Below are positions 51,997 through 62,540 of a stretch of 64,000 bases of DNA, one piece after another. The position numbers and the translations under genes are program-made. Every line of letters begins with the position of its first letter. Position 1 is the first letter of the stretch. Source of the DNA: CAVVNN01 sp963749605 (GTDB taxonomy: Bacteria; Actinomycetota; Thermoleophilia; Solirubrobacterales; 70-9); NCBI GenBank assembly GCA_963749605.1, contig CAVVNN010000002.1:744001-808000 (forward strand), written 5' to 3'. The notes under the pieces were generated by a model that searched no databases, was not told the origin of the DNA, and was given only the letters and a program-made list of their open reading frames with translations.

Positions 51997-52456
51997 CTCG
52001 CCGCTGCAGCGGCAGCAGGTACCAGAGCCCGACGAACATCAGCGCCGCAGCCGTGGTGACGACGATCGTCGCGATGCCGCCGAAGAGGACGTCGGTGATC
52101 AGCATGATCGCCCCGGTCATCGCCAGCGCCAGAAAGCCGAGGCCGGCGATCGCGAAGCGGTTGGCGAGGAAGATCAGGTGGCGCTTCTGCTGCAGGTGGA
52201 AGGTGAGCCGGTGGTAGGCGGACGGCGAGATCAAGAGCGCCGCCGAGATCGCGGTGGAGAGCAGGGTGCCGAAGTAGACCTTCTCCTCGAAGGGGGAGAT
52301 CTCGGTGAAGTTGCTTTGGAACGGAACCGCCAGCAGGAAGGCGAAGAGGACCTGCACGCCGGGCAGCGCGACCCGCAGCTCCTGCAGCAGCTCACTGAGG
52401 TTGCGGTCGAGACGGTCCGCCTCCGTCTCCTGCCTGCCTGACGGCCGATCCGCCAT
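51923..52456 (-). CDS. DUF6328-like small membrane protein
   Basis: 177 residues from the ATG at 52456, chosen because GGTGGA lies just upstream. The N-terminus (RNLSELLQELRVALPGVQVL) is followed by about four membrane helices (FAFLLAVPFQSNF; LSTAISAALLISPSAYHRL; FAIAGLGFLALAMTGAIMLI; VVTTAAALMFVGLWYLL). HRLTFHLQQKRHLIFLANRF lies between them. A basic Pro/Ala tail ends it. Family known in actinobacteria, function unknown. Confidence 0.8.
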   Translation of the reverse strand: MADRPSGRQETEADRLDRNLSELLQELRVALPGVQVLFAFLLAVPFQSNFTEISPFEEKVYFGTLLSTAISAALLISPSAYHRLTFHLQQKRHLIFLANRFAIAGLGFLALAMTGAIMLITDVLFGGIATIVVTTAAALMFVGLWYLLPLQRRVRAQGSRQQPSGPPAGPRADPPAD

Positions 52457-52513
52457 GCGTTCCACCATAGACCGAATCGACGACGGCGCCGGTCCTGCAT
52501 AGGATCGGGTCGC

Positions 52514-53182
52514 ATGGGACGGCTCGCGGTGGTTCTCGGCAGCAGCGCAACTGGGATGCGCGGCGAGGCGATCGTCGCGGCGGCGGCGGAGCACGGCGCC
52601 GCGGTGCTGCAGCGCCACGGCGAGGAGTACCGCCTCCCGCACGAGATCGACCACGTCGCCAACCTCGCCGCGCTGGCCGAGCAGGGTTGCGACCGGGTGC
52701 TCGCGATCGCCTCGGTCGGCTCGCTGTCCGAGGAGCTGGGGATCGGCAGCTTCGTCTGCCCCGACGACTTCATCGCCCTGCACCTCGGCATCACCAGCCT
52801 CGGCGACGAGCGAGCCCACACGGTGCCGGATTTCGACCCCCGCTGGCGCAGCGAAGTCCTCTCCGCCTGGGACGAACCGGCGCTGCGCGACGGCGGTGTC
52901 TACTGGCAGACGGTCGGGCCCCGGTTCGAGACGGCGGCTGAGATCCGCCTGATCGCAGCCCACGCGGACGTGGTCGGGATGACGGTCGCCTCGGAGTGCA
53001 TCGTCGCCGGCGAGCTCGGACTTGCCTATGCGGCGATCTGCGTCGTCGACAACCTCGCCAACGGCGTCGGGGAGGAGCCGCTGACGGTGGCCGAGCTGGA
53101 AGCCGAGCGCGACGCCAACGCCGAGCGCCTGCGCGACGCGCTCGCCGTCGTGCTTCCCCGGCTGGGCGTCGTCGGACGGTGA
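52514..53182 (+). CDS. Purine nucleoside phosphorylase of the MTA/methylthioinosine phosphorylase type
   Basis: 222 residues, shorter than human-type MTA phosphorylase. Features: VLGSSATGM, LPHEIDHVANLAALAEQGCD, IASVGSLSEELGIGSFVCPD, then QTVGPRFETAAEIRLI and VVGMTVASECIVAGELGLAY (substrate-binding Glu region). The next gene, overlapping by 4 nt, is a methylthioadenosine/SAH deaminase-like amidohydrolase, so methylthioinosine may be the actual substrate (inference). Part of S-adenosylmethionine by-product salvage. Confidence 0.85.
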   Translation: MGRLAVVLGSSATGMRGEAIVAAAAEHGAAVLQRHGEEYRLPHEIDHVANLAALAEQGCDRVLAIASVGSLSEELGIGSFVCPDDFIALHLGITSLGDERAHTVPDFDPRWRSEVLSAWDEPALRDGGVYWQTVGPRFETAAEIRLIAAHADVVGMTVASECIVAGELGLAYAAICVVDNLANGVGEEPLTVAELEAERDANAERLRDALAVVLPRLGVVGR

Positions 53183-54492
53183 GCGGCGGCGCCGCCACGC
53201 CGCTGGCGGTCACCGGCGCGGCGCTCGACGGCGAGCGGGTCGGGCTGCGCTGCGAGGGCGGGCGGATCGCGGCGATCGGCCCGGGCGTTGAGGCCGCCCC
53301 CGGCGACGAGACGATCGACGCCGCCGGCGCGCCGCTGGTGGCGGCCCTGGTCAACGGCCACACCCACGCGGCGATGACCATCTTCCGCGGCTACGGCGGC
53401 GACCTGCCGCTGATGCGCTGGCTGCGCGAGAAGATCTGGCCGGTCGAGGCGAAGCTCGAGCCCGACGACGTCTACTGGGGAACCCGGCTGGCCTGCGTGG
53501 AGATGATCCGCACCGGCACCACCCGCTTCTGGGACATGTACTGGCACCCGGCGGCGACCGCCCGCGCCGTCCTCGACTCCGGCCTGCGGGCGACGGTGGG
53601 CGCACCGCTCTTCGACGTAGACGGCTCGGCCGAGGGGCTGCGCGAGACGGCGCGAGACAGCCTCGACGCGCTGGAGTCGCTTGGGGAGCCGCGCATCGCG
53701 CCAGCGCTCACCCCACACGCCATCTACACGGTCAGCGAGGGGTCGCTGCGCTGGACCGCGGAGCTCGCGGCCGAGCGTGGCGTGCCGGTCCACATCCACC
53801 TCTCCGAGACGGAGCAGGAGGTGGCCGACTGCGTGCAGCAGCATGGGCTGCGGCCGGCCGCCTACCTCGACCGGCTGGGCCTGCTGGGGGAGCAAACCGT
53901 GCTCGCGCACGGGGTCTGGCTCGACGAGGCCGAGCTGGAGCTGATCGCCGAGCGGGGATGCACGGTGGTCGCCGCCCCGGTCGCCAACATGAAGCTGGCG
54001 GTCGGCGGCGTCCTGCCCTACCCGGCCGCTCGCCGAGCTGGGGTCGCGGTGGGTCTCGGCACCGACGGCGCCGGGTCCAACGACTCGCTCGACCTCTTCT
54101 CGGACCTGAAGACCTTCGCGCTCATGCAGCGCCACGTCTCGGGCGACGCGACGGCGCTGCCGGCGAAGGAGGCCTGGCAGATCGCGACCGGCGCCCGCGC
54201 CCCGCTCCTCACCGGCAGACCACCCAACGCGCATCAAGTTCGGGGGGAAATGGCACCGGAAGGTGATGCGCTTCGGGTTGGGGGGCCGGCCGACTTCCTG
54301 CTCCTGCGCCGCGACTCCTACGAGCTCAGCCTCGGCGACCTGGCGTCGGACCTCGTCTACGCGGCCAGCGGCTCGGTTGTCGACACCACGGTGGCCGGCG
54401 GCCGGGTGCTGATGCGCGGCGGCCGGGTGGAGGACAGCGAGGAGGTTGTCGCGCGCGCCGTGGAGCGGGCGCGGCGGCTCGGGATCGGCTGA
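53179..54492 (+). CDS. mtaD: Methylthioadenosine/S-adenosylhomocysteine deaminase-like amidohydrolase
   Basis: 437 residues from the GTG at 53179. Metal site: VNGHTHAAMTIFRGYGGDLP (HxH), VHIHLSETEQEV, VLAHGVWL and GLGTDGAGSNDSLDLF. It deaminates MTA or SAH. Residues ~351-367 form an extra segment (NAHQVRGEMAPEGDALR) not expected at this place in the family. The DNA there is flanked by the inverted repeat GCGCATCA/TGATGCGC (54229-54271). GTGA overlap with the phosphorylase gene. Confidence 0.88.
   Translation: MSGGAATPLAVTGAALDGERVGLRCEGGRIAAIGPGVEAAPGDETIDAAGAPLVAALVNGHTHAAMTIFRGYGGDLPLMRWLREKIWPVEAKLEPDDVYWGTRLACVEMIRTGTTRFWDMYWHPAATARAVLDSGLRATVGAPLFDVDGSAEGLRETARDSLDALESLGEPRIAPALTPHAIYTVSEGSLRWTAELAAERGVPVHIHLSETEQEVADCVQQHGLRPAAYLDRLGLLGEQTVLAHGVWLDEAELELIAERGCTVVAAPVANMKLAVGGVLPYPAARRAGVAVGLGTDGAGSNDSLDLFSDLKTFALMQRHVSGDATALPAKEAWQIATGARAPLLTGRPPNAHQVRGEMAPEGDALRVGGPADFLLLRRDSYELSLGDLASDLVYAASGSVVDTTVAGGRVLMRGGRVEDSEEVVARAVERARRLGIG
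54229..54271. repeat. 43-bp segment bounded by 8-bp inverted repeats inside the deaminase gene
   Basis: GCGCATCA (54229-54236) and TGATGCGC (54264-54271) enclose AGTTCGGGGGGAAATGGCAC and further bases. Composition differs from the surrounding gene. The frame stays open through it, adding about 15 residues. It may be a small palindromic insertion; I see no second copy in this window. Confidence 0.4.
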
Positions 54493-54512
54493 GACCGGCT
54501 TCTGGCCGGTGG

Positions 54513-56519
<2,007 letters not shown>

Positions 56520-56527
56520 CGGCCGAT

Positions 56528-56564
56528 GGGCCGATTTGGTGACGCATAGGCGTCAAATGGGCCC
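56528..56564 (-). terminator. Nested hairpin between uppP and acs
   Basis: GGGCC, ATTT and GACGC pair with GCGTC, AAAT and GGCCC around an ATAG loop, about 14 bp with small internal loops. It begins 13 bp past the uppP stop and ends 9 bp before the acs start. Likely uppP terminator, or a leader structure of acs. Confidence 0.55.
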
Positions 56565-56576
56565 GTCGGCGGGCGG

Positions 56577-57443
56577 TTAGAAGGCGAGGATCAGCGAGCA
56601 GGCGATGCCGGCGAGGATGCAGTAGACGCCGAACGGGGTGAGGCGGTTGGTCTCGAAGAAGCGGAGCAGGAACTTGACCGCGAGGTAGGTGGTGAACGCG
56701 GCGGCGATCGCGCCGACCAGCGCCTGCCCGCGCACGCCGTCGCCGGCGGAGCCGAGCAGTTCCGGCAGCTTCAACACCCCGGCTGCGCCGATGATCGGCG
56801 TCGCCAGCAGGAACGAATAGCGCGCGGCGTCGTCGTTGGAGAGCCCGGTGAGCAGCCCGCCCCCCATCGTGATCCCCGAGCGCGAGATGCCCGGCACCAG
56901 CGCCGCCGCCTGCGCGGTGCCGATCGCGAAGGCCTGTTTGAAGCTCATCTTCGCGATACGGCTGTCGGCGTCGCCCTTGTAGTCGCCGGGCCGCGGCGGC
57001 CGCCGCCGGAACCGCTCGAAGACCAGCAGCAGCACGCCGTTGACCGTGAGGAAGATCGCCGCCGACTCCGCCGAGGCGAAGAGGCTGCGCAGGGAATGCT
57101 CGAGCAGCAGGCCGAGCAGGCCCGCCGGGATCGTCCCGATGACGAGGAGCCAGCCGAGCCGTGCGTCGGCGTCCTCGGCGCCGATCTGGCGGTCGCGCAG
57201 GGAGCGCCCCATGCCGCGGAAGATCCGCATCCAGTCGCGGAAGAAGAAGGCGAACAGCACGACCGCCGTGGCGCAGTGGGTGGCAACCAGGAAGGCGAGA
57301 AAGTATTCGTCGTTCTGGTGGATGTTCCAGCCGAAGAGGCTCGGCAGGATCACTCCGTGGCCCAGGCTCGAGATCGGGAACGGCTCCGCGATCCCCTGAA
57401 GCGCACCGAGGATGAGCGCCTGGAGGTAGGAGATGGGTTCCAT
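56577..57443 (-). CDS. uppP: Undecaprenyl-diphosphate phosphatase
   Basis: 288 residues with about eight membrane helices. Catalytic motif 1 is LQGIAEPFPISSLGHGVILP (ExxPISSxxH with Phe for the usual Leu), and motif 2 is AALVPGISRSGITMGGGLLT. It recycles the lipid carrier for cell wall synthesis and can confer bacitracin resistance. Two further envelope-related genes follow the same strand upstream. Confidence 0.94.
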   Translation of the reverse strand: MEPISYLQALILGALQGIAEPFPISSLGHGVILPSLFGWNIHQNDEYFLAFLVATHCATAVVLFAFFFRDWMRIFRGMGRSLRDRQIGAEDADARLGWLLVIGTIPAGLLGLLLEHSLRSLFASAESAAIFLTVNGVLLLVFERFRRRPPRPGDYKGDADSRIAKMSFKQAFAIGTAQAAALVPGISRSGITMGGGLLTGLSNDDAARYSFLLATPIIGAAGVLKLPELLGSAGDGVRGQALVGAIAAAFTTYLAVKFLLRFFETNRLTPFGVYCILAGIACSLILAF

Positions 57444-57456
57444 CGGGCGCGCGCGG

Positions 57457-57696
57457 CTAGGCCGGCGTCTTCTCCGACGGGCCGCTCTGGAACCAGGCGA
57501 AGACGAAACAGGCCAGGGCGACGACGAAGGCCGCGATCCCGTGCTTTGCGTGGTGGTGGCTCGACCCCGCTTCGTGGCCGGGGAAGAACGAGGGCAGCGA
57601 CCCGGCTGGCTCGACCAAGTAGATCACCGCGACGACGAGGAGGACGATGCCGAGCAGGACGGCGGGCACGATCAGGTTTCTGCGCTTCTTGCTCAT
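57457..57696 (-). CDS. Small hypothetical membrane protein, 79 aa
   Basis: 79 residues with two membrane helices (LIVPAVLLGIVLLVVAVIYL and GIAAFVVALACFVFAWFQSG) joined by a His-rich loop (GHEAGSSHHHAKHG). No family recognised. 13 bp upstream of uppP on the same strand. Confidence 0.7.
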   Translation of the reverse strand: MSKKRRNLIVPAVLLGIVLLVVAVIYLVEPAGSLPSFFPGHEAGSSHHHAKHGIAAFVVALACFVFAWFQSGPSEKTPA

Positions 57697-57735
57697 CGCG
57701 GAGCCGGAGAGGTTAGCCCGTTGCCAGGCGCGCGG

Positions 57736-58947
57736 CTAGTACCCGGGCGGGTGACGGGCGATGAAGCCTTCGGGCGAGTCGACCGGCGAGGAGTGCCAGC
57801 GTGGGCCGGGGCCGCCGACGGTATCGAAGGCGAGGCCGGCGATCATCATCCAGGCGTGGCCGGCGTTGGCGTAGACGGTGATCCAGTGGCCGGGGCCAGG
57901 TTCGCCCCAGGTCTCCAGCCCGGTCGAGTCGAGCGGGCTTTCGAGGAAGCCGCCGCCGTGCAGGGCGAAGCTGACGGCGCCCGAGCAGTCATATCCCGAG
58001 GATTCGAACGAGCCGTGCCCACCGCCCCAGATGTAGGGGGTGGTGGCGATCGAGTTGGCCGCCGAGATCGCCGCCTGCACGGCCGCGGGGGCCGACGCCG
58101 GCGCGCTCGCCTCGCTTTCGGAGATGAAGCGCGCGGTTTCGCCCGGGGTGAGCGGGGCCGGCGTCGCGGTCGACACCGGCGCGCCTTCCGTCGCCATCTG
58201 CGAGGTGATCGCGGAAAGGTTGTCGCTGAGCGCCTGTTCACGCGACTCCAGCGCTTCCAGCGCCCGGCGCCGCTGCGCCTGGGCCACCTTCAGTTCGGCG
58301 AAGCGCGCCTCCGCCGCAGCGCGAGCCGAGGCGACCTGGCGCTCGACGGCGGCGATTTCGTCGCGGGCCGTGCGGATGCGGGCGCGCGCCGTCGCCAGCC
58401 GCTGCACCGCGCCCTTGACCTCGTCGCGCAGCGTCTTCACCCTGCCGACGACCGCGTCGTCGTAGCTCTGGATGCGGTCCAGGTATTCGGTCTTGGTCGC
58501 AAGGTCCGACCAGCTCGACGATTCGAGTACGGCGTTCAACACGTCGGGGCTGCCCGACTCATAGATCGCCACCAGCCGCCCGCGCAGAACGCCCAGGGCG
58601 CGGTTCAGCTGGGCGCGCACCCGCTGCAGGTGACGCCGTTCCCTCTTCAGTTCGGCGGTCGCCCTGCTCAGCTCGGCCTGCTTCTGGGCGAGTTCGGCCT
58701 CGACCGCCGCCTGGCGCTGGCGCAGCGCCGAGACTTCGCCGATCATCGAGTCGATCGCCGTGTTCTGTTCGGCGATCGTCGCCGAGAGCGAGCTCTGGTT
58801 CGCCCGCACGTGGGAGAGCTTTCCTTCGGTGCTCTGCAGCTTCTGCTGGAGCGTTTGCGCAGGAGAGCTGGCACCACCCACGCAGAGGGCCGCGAAGACG
58901 AGCACCGCAAGCAGCAGCACCCTCGAGTCGCGAGAGGAGGGACGCAT
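57736..58947 (-). CDS. Secreted NlpC/P60 peptidoglycan peptidase with N-terminal coiled coil
   Basis: 403 residues. Signal peptide (VLLLAVLVFAALCVGGASS), then a long coiled coil (residues ~35-245; LRQRQAAVEAELAQKQAELS), as in RipA-like and PcsB-like proteins. The C-terminal NlpC/P60 domain has the catalytic Cys in SSGYDCSGAVSFAL and His in ANAGHAWMMIAG. It cleaves peptide stems in the cell wall, probably at division. The coiled coil likely keeps it inactive until bound to a partner (family knowledge). Confidence 0.9.
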   Translation of the reverse strand: MRPSSRDSRVLLLAVLVFAALCVGGASSPAQTLQQKLQSTEGKLSHVRANQSSLSATIAEQNTAIDSMIGEVSALRQRQAAVEAELAQKQAELSRATAELKRERRHLQRVRAQLNRALGVLRGRLVAIYESGSPDVLNAVLESSSWSDLATKTEYLDRIQSYDDAVVGRVKTLRDEVKGAVQRLATARARIRTARDEIAAVERQVASARAAAEARFAELKVAQAQRRRALEALESREQALSDNLSAITSQMATEGAPVSTATPAPLTPGETARFISESEASAPASAPAAVQAAISAANSIATTPYIWGGGHGSFESSGYDCSGAVSFALHGGGFLESPLDSTGLETWGEPGPGHWITVYANAGHAWMMIAGLAFDTVGGPGPRWHSSPVDSPEGFIARHPPGY

Positions 58948-59036
58948 TGAGCGCGGCAGGCTAGCTAAGTCGGGAAAAAAATGTTAGGAGTTGCTAATAA
59001 CCTGCAACTTCCGTTGCGGTTTAGGCTCCGCGAGCC

Positions 59037-59714
59037 TTGGTCAACGTCCTCGTCCTCGCCCTCGTCTCCGCCATATCGCCGGCGATCCTCGCAGTCGTCA
59101 TCGTCGTCCTCAGCCGGCCCAACCCGCGGCTGCTGCTGCTCGCCTACCTGGCCGGCGGGATGCTGGCCAGCGTCGCCGTCGGCGTCGCCGTCGTCGTCTC
59201 GCTGAACGGGTCGAACCTGCTCTCCGGCTCGAGTCCCGCGGCCGATCCGATCGTCAACTTCACGATCGGCGCGCTGGCGCTGATCGTCGCCTACGTGCTG
59301 GCCACCGACCGCGACGCGCGATTCGAGCAGCGGCGGCGGGAGCGGCGCGCCTCCCGCCCGCCCCGCGACCCCTGGTCCGAGCGGGTTCTCAGCCGCGGCA
59401 CGACGCCGATCGCCTTCGCCGTCGGCGTCGCGCTCAACCTGCCCGGCGCCTTCTACCTCGTCGCCCTCAAGGACATCGCCCAGGGCCAGCAAGGGGTCGG
59501 CGCCCAGGTCTTCGCGATCGTCCTCTTCAACCTGATCATGTTCGCGCTGGCCGAGGCGCCGCTGCTCGGCTACTCGTTCGCGCCGGACGCGACGCGAGCC
59601 AGGGTCGAGGCGCTGAACGCCTGGATGGCCCGCCACGCCCGCCAGATAGTGGTAGCCGTCGCCGTTCTGGCCGGCATCTACCTGATCGGGCGTGGAATTG
59701 CGGGCGTGATCTGA
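59037..59714 (+). CDS. GAP-family (sulfolipid-1-addressing protein-like) membrane protein
   Basis: 225 residues from the TTG at 59037. About six membrane helices: VLVLALVSAISPAILAVVIV, YLAGGMLASVAVGVAVVVSL and FTIGALALIVAYVLATDRDA, then AFAVGVALNLPGAFYLVAL after a basic loop. The layout matches the actinobacterial GAP/Sap family linked to glycolipid export. Cargo unknown. Divergent from the peptidase gene. Confidence 0.78.
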   Translation: MVNVLVLALVSAISPAILAVVIVVLSRPNPRLLLLAYLAGGMLASVAVGVAVVVSLNGSNLLSGSSPAADPIVNFTIGALALIVAYVLATDRDARFEQRRRERRASRPPRDPWSERVLSRGTTPIAFAVGVALNLPGAFYLVALKDIAQGQQGVGAQVFAIVLFNLIMFALAEAPLLGYSFAPDATRARVEALNAWMARHARQIVVAVAVLAGIYLIGRGIAGVI

Positions 59715-59718
59715 GGCC

Positions 59719-60138
59719 TCAGGCGAGCAGCTTCGCCTTCGCCCGGTCGAACTCCTCGCTGGAGATCGCGCCCTTTTCCCTCAGGTCGTTGAGCTTGTGG
59801 AGCTCATCGGCGGGAGAGCTGTGGGCCTGTTGCTGGATGTAGGCGTCCATATGGTGCTTGGCCTCGGCCTGCGCCTTCAGCGCCCGTTCGCGCATGCCGT
59901 TGCCGCGGGCAATCAGATAGATCAACGCGGTCAGGAACGGGATGAAGACGAGGAACAGGACCCAGACCGCCTTCCACCAACCGGACAGCTCGTGGTCGCG
60001 GAAGAGGTCGGAGAGGATCGTGATCAGGATCCAGATCCAGATCACGAAGAAGAAGATCTCGAGAGCGAGGAGAAGCGCGTCTCCCAGACTGAAGTCGGCG
60101 AGCAACAAAGCGACATCCTTTCGGTCGAACGATTCCAT
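59719..60138 (-). CDS. PLDc_N/SHOCT domain membrane protein
   Basis: 139 residues. Two membrane helices (LEIFFFVIWIWILITILSDL and GWWKAVWVLFLVFIPFLTAL) form a phospholipase-D-nuclease-N-like unit. The C-terminus ELHKLNDLREKGAISSEEFD followed by RAKAKLL is a SHOCT motif. Common in actinobacteria, function unknown. Convergent with the GAP gene (4-bp gap). Confidence 0.85.
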   Translation of the reverse strand: MESFDRKDVALLLADFSLGDALLLALEIFFFVIWIWILITILSDLFRDHELSGWWKAVWVLFLVFIPFLTALIYLIARGNGMRERALKAQAEAKHHMDAYIQQQAHSSPADELHKLNDLREKGAISSEEFDRAKAKLLA

Positions 60139-60210
60139 CGGCGGCGAGCGCCGCTCTGGTTACTCTCGTACGCTAAGCGCTTCCCCGCCCCGGCGCATCG
60201 ACAATTTTCC

Positions 60211-60947
60211 TCAATCGAGAGCCCGGGAGAAGAGGACCGCGGCAACCGAGGTGGCGAGATTGAGGCTGGAGACGCCGGGCCGCATCGGAATGCCGAGTCG
60301 GGCGTCGGCGCGCGCGAGCAGCTCGGGGCTGAGCCCGTGGCGCTCTGTGCCGAAGGCGAGGACGGCGCGGGGCGGCAGGTCACGCGGGTGCAGGCACTCG
60401 CCGTCGGGGTCGATCGCGACCAGCGGCCGGTCGCTCTCCGGCAGTGACCCGACCGCCGCCACCGGCAGCGCGAAGTGCAGTCCGGCGGCGCCGCGCACGG
60501 CGTCCGGGCTCCAGGGGTCGTTGGGTCCGGTGGTGAGGACCGCGGCCGCGTCGGCGGCCGCCGCCACCCGCACGCAGGCGCCGATGTTGCCCATGTTGCG
60601 TGGGTCCTCGAGCAGGACCACGGGGGCGGGCCGCTCCTCCGCCAGCACCGCCGTCACGTCCACCGCCGGGCGGCGAGCGATCGCGACGACCCCGGTGCGT
60701 GGCGCCTGCGGCGCCAGCTCGGCCAGGACGTCCTCGCCGACCGGAGTCGCTCTTGCCGCCAGCGAGCCGGCCAGGTCCGGCGCCAGCTCCGCCGCGAGCC
60801 GGTCCAACTCGCCGGGTCCACCGCGGCCACCTCGACCACGTCCGCTCCGAAGCGCAGCGCGTGCTTCAACGCGTGAAATCCCTCCAGCACGACCAGCCCC
60901 GGATCTCGCCGAGCCCCGCGAAACCTCCGTCCCAGGTCATCGCTCAC
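60211..60947 (-). pseudogene. TrmH/SpoU-family RNA methyltransferase, frameshifted
   Basis: Start GTG at 60947 overlaps the stop of the multicopper oxidase gene. The first ~45 codons give SDDLGRRFRGARRDPGLVVL, EGFHALKHALRFGAD and VVEVAAVDP. At ~60811-60816 one base is missing, after which the other frame continues with ELDRLAAELAPDLAGSL and the SpoU domain: VVLLEDPRNMGNIGACVRVA, VLAFGTERHGLS and IPMRPGVSSLNLATSVAAVL (knot motifs intact). Corrected length ~246 residues. The site is in a CCC/GG run, so a sequencing error is likely. It 2'-O-methylates rRNA or tRNA ribose. Confidence 0.82.
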
Positions 60948-62506
60948 CGCCGTACGACCTCGAACTGGGACATCAGGCCGTGATCCTCGTGGTCGAGCAT
61001 GTGACAGTGGATCACGAACTTGCCGGTGTAGTCGCTTAAGTGGCCGGCGAGCAGAATGCGTTCGCCCGGGTAGAGGAAGAAGGTCTCCTTGAGGCAGTCT
61101 TCCCACGGCGGCGGCGACTTGCCGTTGCGGGAGAGCAGGTACCAGTCGGTGTGGTGCATGTGCATCATGTGGGTGACGTTGGTGCTGTTGACCAGCTCCC
61201 AGGTCACGGTCGTATCCAGCACCGGGAAGGCGTCGGCTCGCGCCGGGTTGAAGGTCTTGCCGTTGATCAGCCAGGTGGTCTTGAAGAGGCCGCCGATCGA
61301 GATCTCCCAGGTGTGGTCCGGCTCGCGGCGTGCCTCCTTCGTCCAGGTCGGCAGCGGCCGCAGCTTGCGCGGCACCCGGGTCCTGTCGGGAAGCCGCTCG
61401 CTCCCAACCCGGAACTGCATCAGCGCTCCGGCGTAGGCGCGCGACCCGCGCGAGCTCCGGCCGTCCTGGCGCGGGCCGCTGCGCAGCTCCACCGCCTCCC
61501 CCGCCGCGCCTGCGAAGTCGACGACCACCTCCACCCGCTCAGCCGGCCCGATCAAGATCCTCCGCCGGCCGATTGGCTTCGGCATCAGGCCGCTGTCGGT
61601 GCCGATCTGGACCATCGGCGCGCCGTTGGAGAGGAAGAGGTCGTAGGAGCGGAACTGGGAGACGTTGAGGATGCGCAGCCGGTAGCGGCGCGGCGTCACG
61701 CGGTGGTGCGGCAGGTAGGCGCCGTTGACGAGGACGAGATGGCCGTCGATGCCGTCGGCCGGAGGGCGCAGGCCGGTGAACGGGTCGGTGAGCTGGTTAT
61801 GACGGTCGAAGCTGCGGTCGGCGATCATCAGCGGGATGTCGCGCTCGCCCGCGGGCAACGGCAGCGAGTCCTCTAGCTCGTCGTCGACGATCCACATCCC
61901 GGCGAGGCCGCGCCAGATGTTGTGCGCGGTGTGGTCGAGGCGGTGGTCGTGGTACCACTGGAACGCGGCGCGCTCCGGACGCCCGTCCTCGACCAGGTCG
62001 TAGACGTACGTTTTCGCCCCGCCCGGCTCGATCAGCAGGTTGTTGCCCGATTGGCGCGGCGAGAGGCCGCGCGGGATGTGGCAGTAGAAGGAGACCGGGT
62101 GCGAGGCGGTAAGCCCGCCCGGCTGGCCGTCGAACTGGGTGCGGTTGTGGCCGCCGTGCAGGTGGACGGTCAGCTCCCCCGCCTTCGCCGGCAGCTCGTG
62201 GTGGAAGGTGACCTTGGTCCGATGCCCGGCGCGGCGGCGAATCGTCGGCCCCGGGAACGTGCCCCCGTAGGTCCACATCCTCGTCTTGGCGCCGGGTAGG
62301 ACCTGGACCTCCGCCTCGCGGATCGGGATCCGCAGGTGCGAGCCGGTCAGCTCAGGGGGGATCGGCAGCCGCGCCCGGAACGGCACGGCGGCCAGCGCTC
62401 GCGGGGTCTCCTCCGCAAGCGGGAACAGCCCGCCGCGCGCCTTCAGCGGCAGCAGGAAGGCGAGCGCGCCGCCGCCCGCGGCGCCGAGGAAGGCTCGGCG
62501 CCCCAG
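60944..62506 (-). CDS. Multicopper oxidase with probable Tat signal
   Basis: All four copper motifs are present: TVHLHGGHNRTQFDG, FQWYHDHRLDHTAHNIW, VTHMMHMHHTDWYLL and FVIHCHMLDHEDHGLMSQFE. It is a periplasm-facing/secreted oxidase. The first ATG/GTG in frame is a GTG at 62386, but the same frame upstream encodes RLGRRAFLGAAGGGALAFLL, a convincing twin-arginine signal. No ATG/GTG/TTG precedes it; a CTG at 62506 could serve, which I use as the start with low certainty. Preceded by a cupredoxin gene on the same strand. Could oxidise metals or phenolics. Confidence 0.85.
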   Translation of the reverse strand: MGRRAFLGAAGGGALAFLLPLKARGGLFPLAEETPRALAAVPFRARLPIPPELTGSHLRIPIREAEVQVLPGAKTRMWTYGGTFPGPTIRRRAGHRTKVTFHHELPAKAGELTVHLHGGHNRTQFDGQPGGLTASHPVSFYCHIPRGLSPRQSGNNLLIEPGGAKTYVYDLVEDGRPERAAFQWYHDHRLDHTAHNIWRGLAGMWIVDDELEDSLPLPAGERDIPLMIADRSFDRHNQLTDPFTGLRPPADGIDGHLVLVNGAYLPHHRVTPRRYRLRILNVSQFRSYDLFLSNGAPMVQIGTDSGLMPKPIGRRRILIGPAERVEVVVDFAGAAGEAVELRSGPRQDGRSSRGSRAYAGALMQFRVGSERLPDRTRVPRKLRPLPTWTKEARREPDHTWEISIGGLFKTTWLINGKTFNPARADAFPVLDTTVTWELVNSTNVTHMMHMHHTDWYLLSRNGKSPPPWEDCLKETFFLYPGERILLAGHLSDYTGKFVIHCHMLDHEDHGLMSQFEVVRR

Positions 62507-62540
62507 GCGGGGCGGAAATGACCTGCGGCCGGACGTGCCG

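Noticed and set aside
58948..59036. c-di-AMP (ydaO) riboswitch upstream of the NlpC/P60 gene
   Set aside because: Such elements do precede cell-wall hydrolase genes in actinobacteria, but the 89-bp gap is too short and lacks the conserved core; only small GTTGC/GCAAC repeats are seen.
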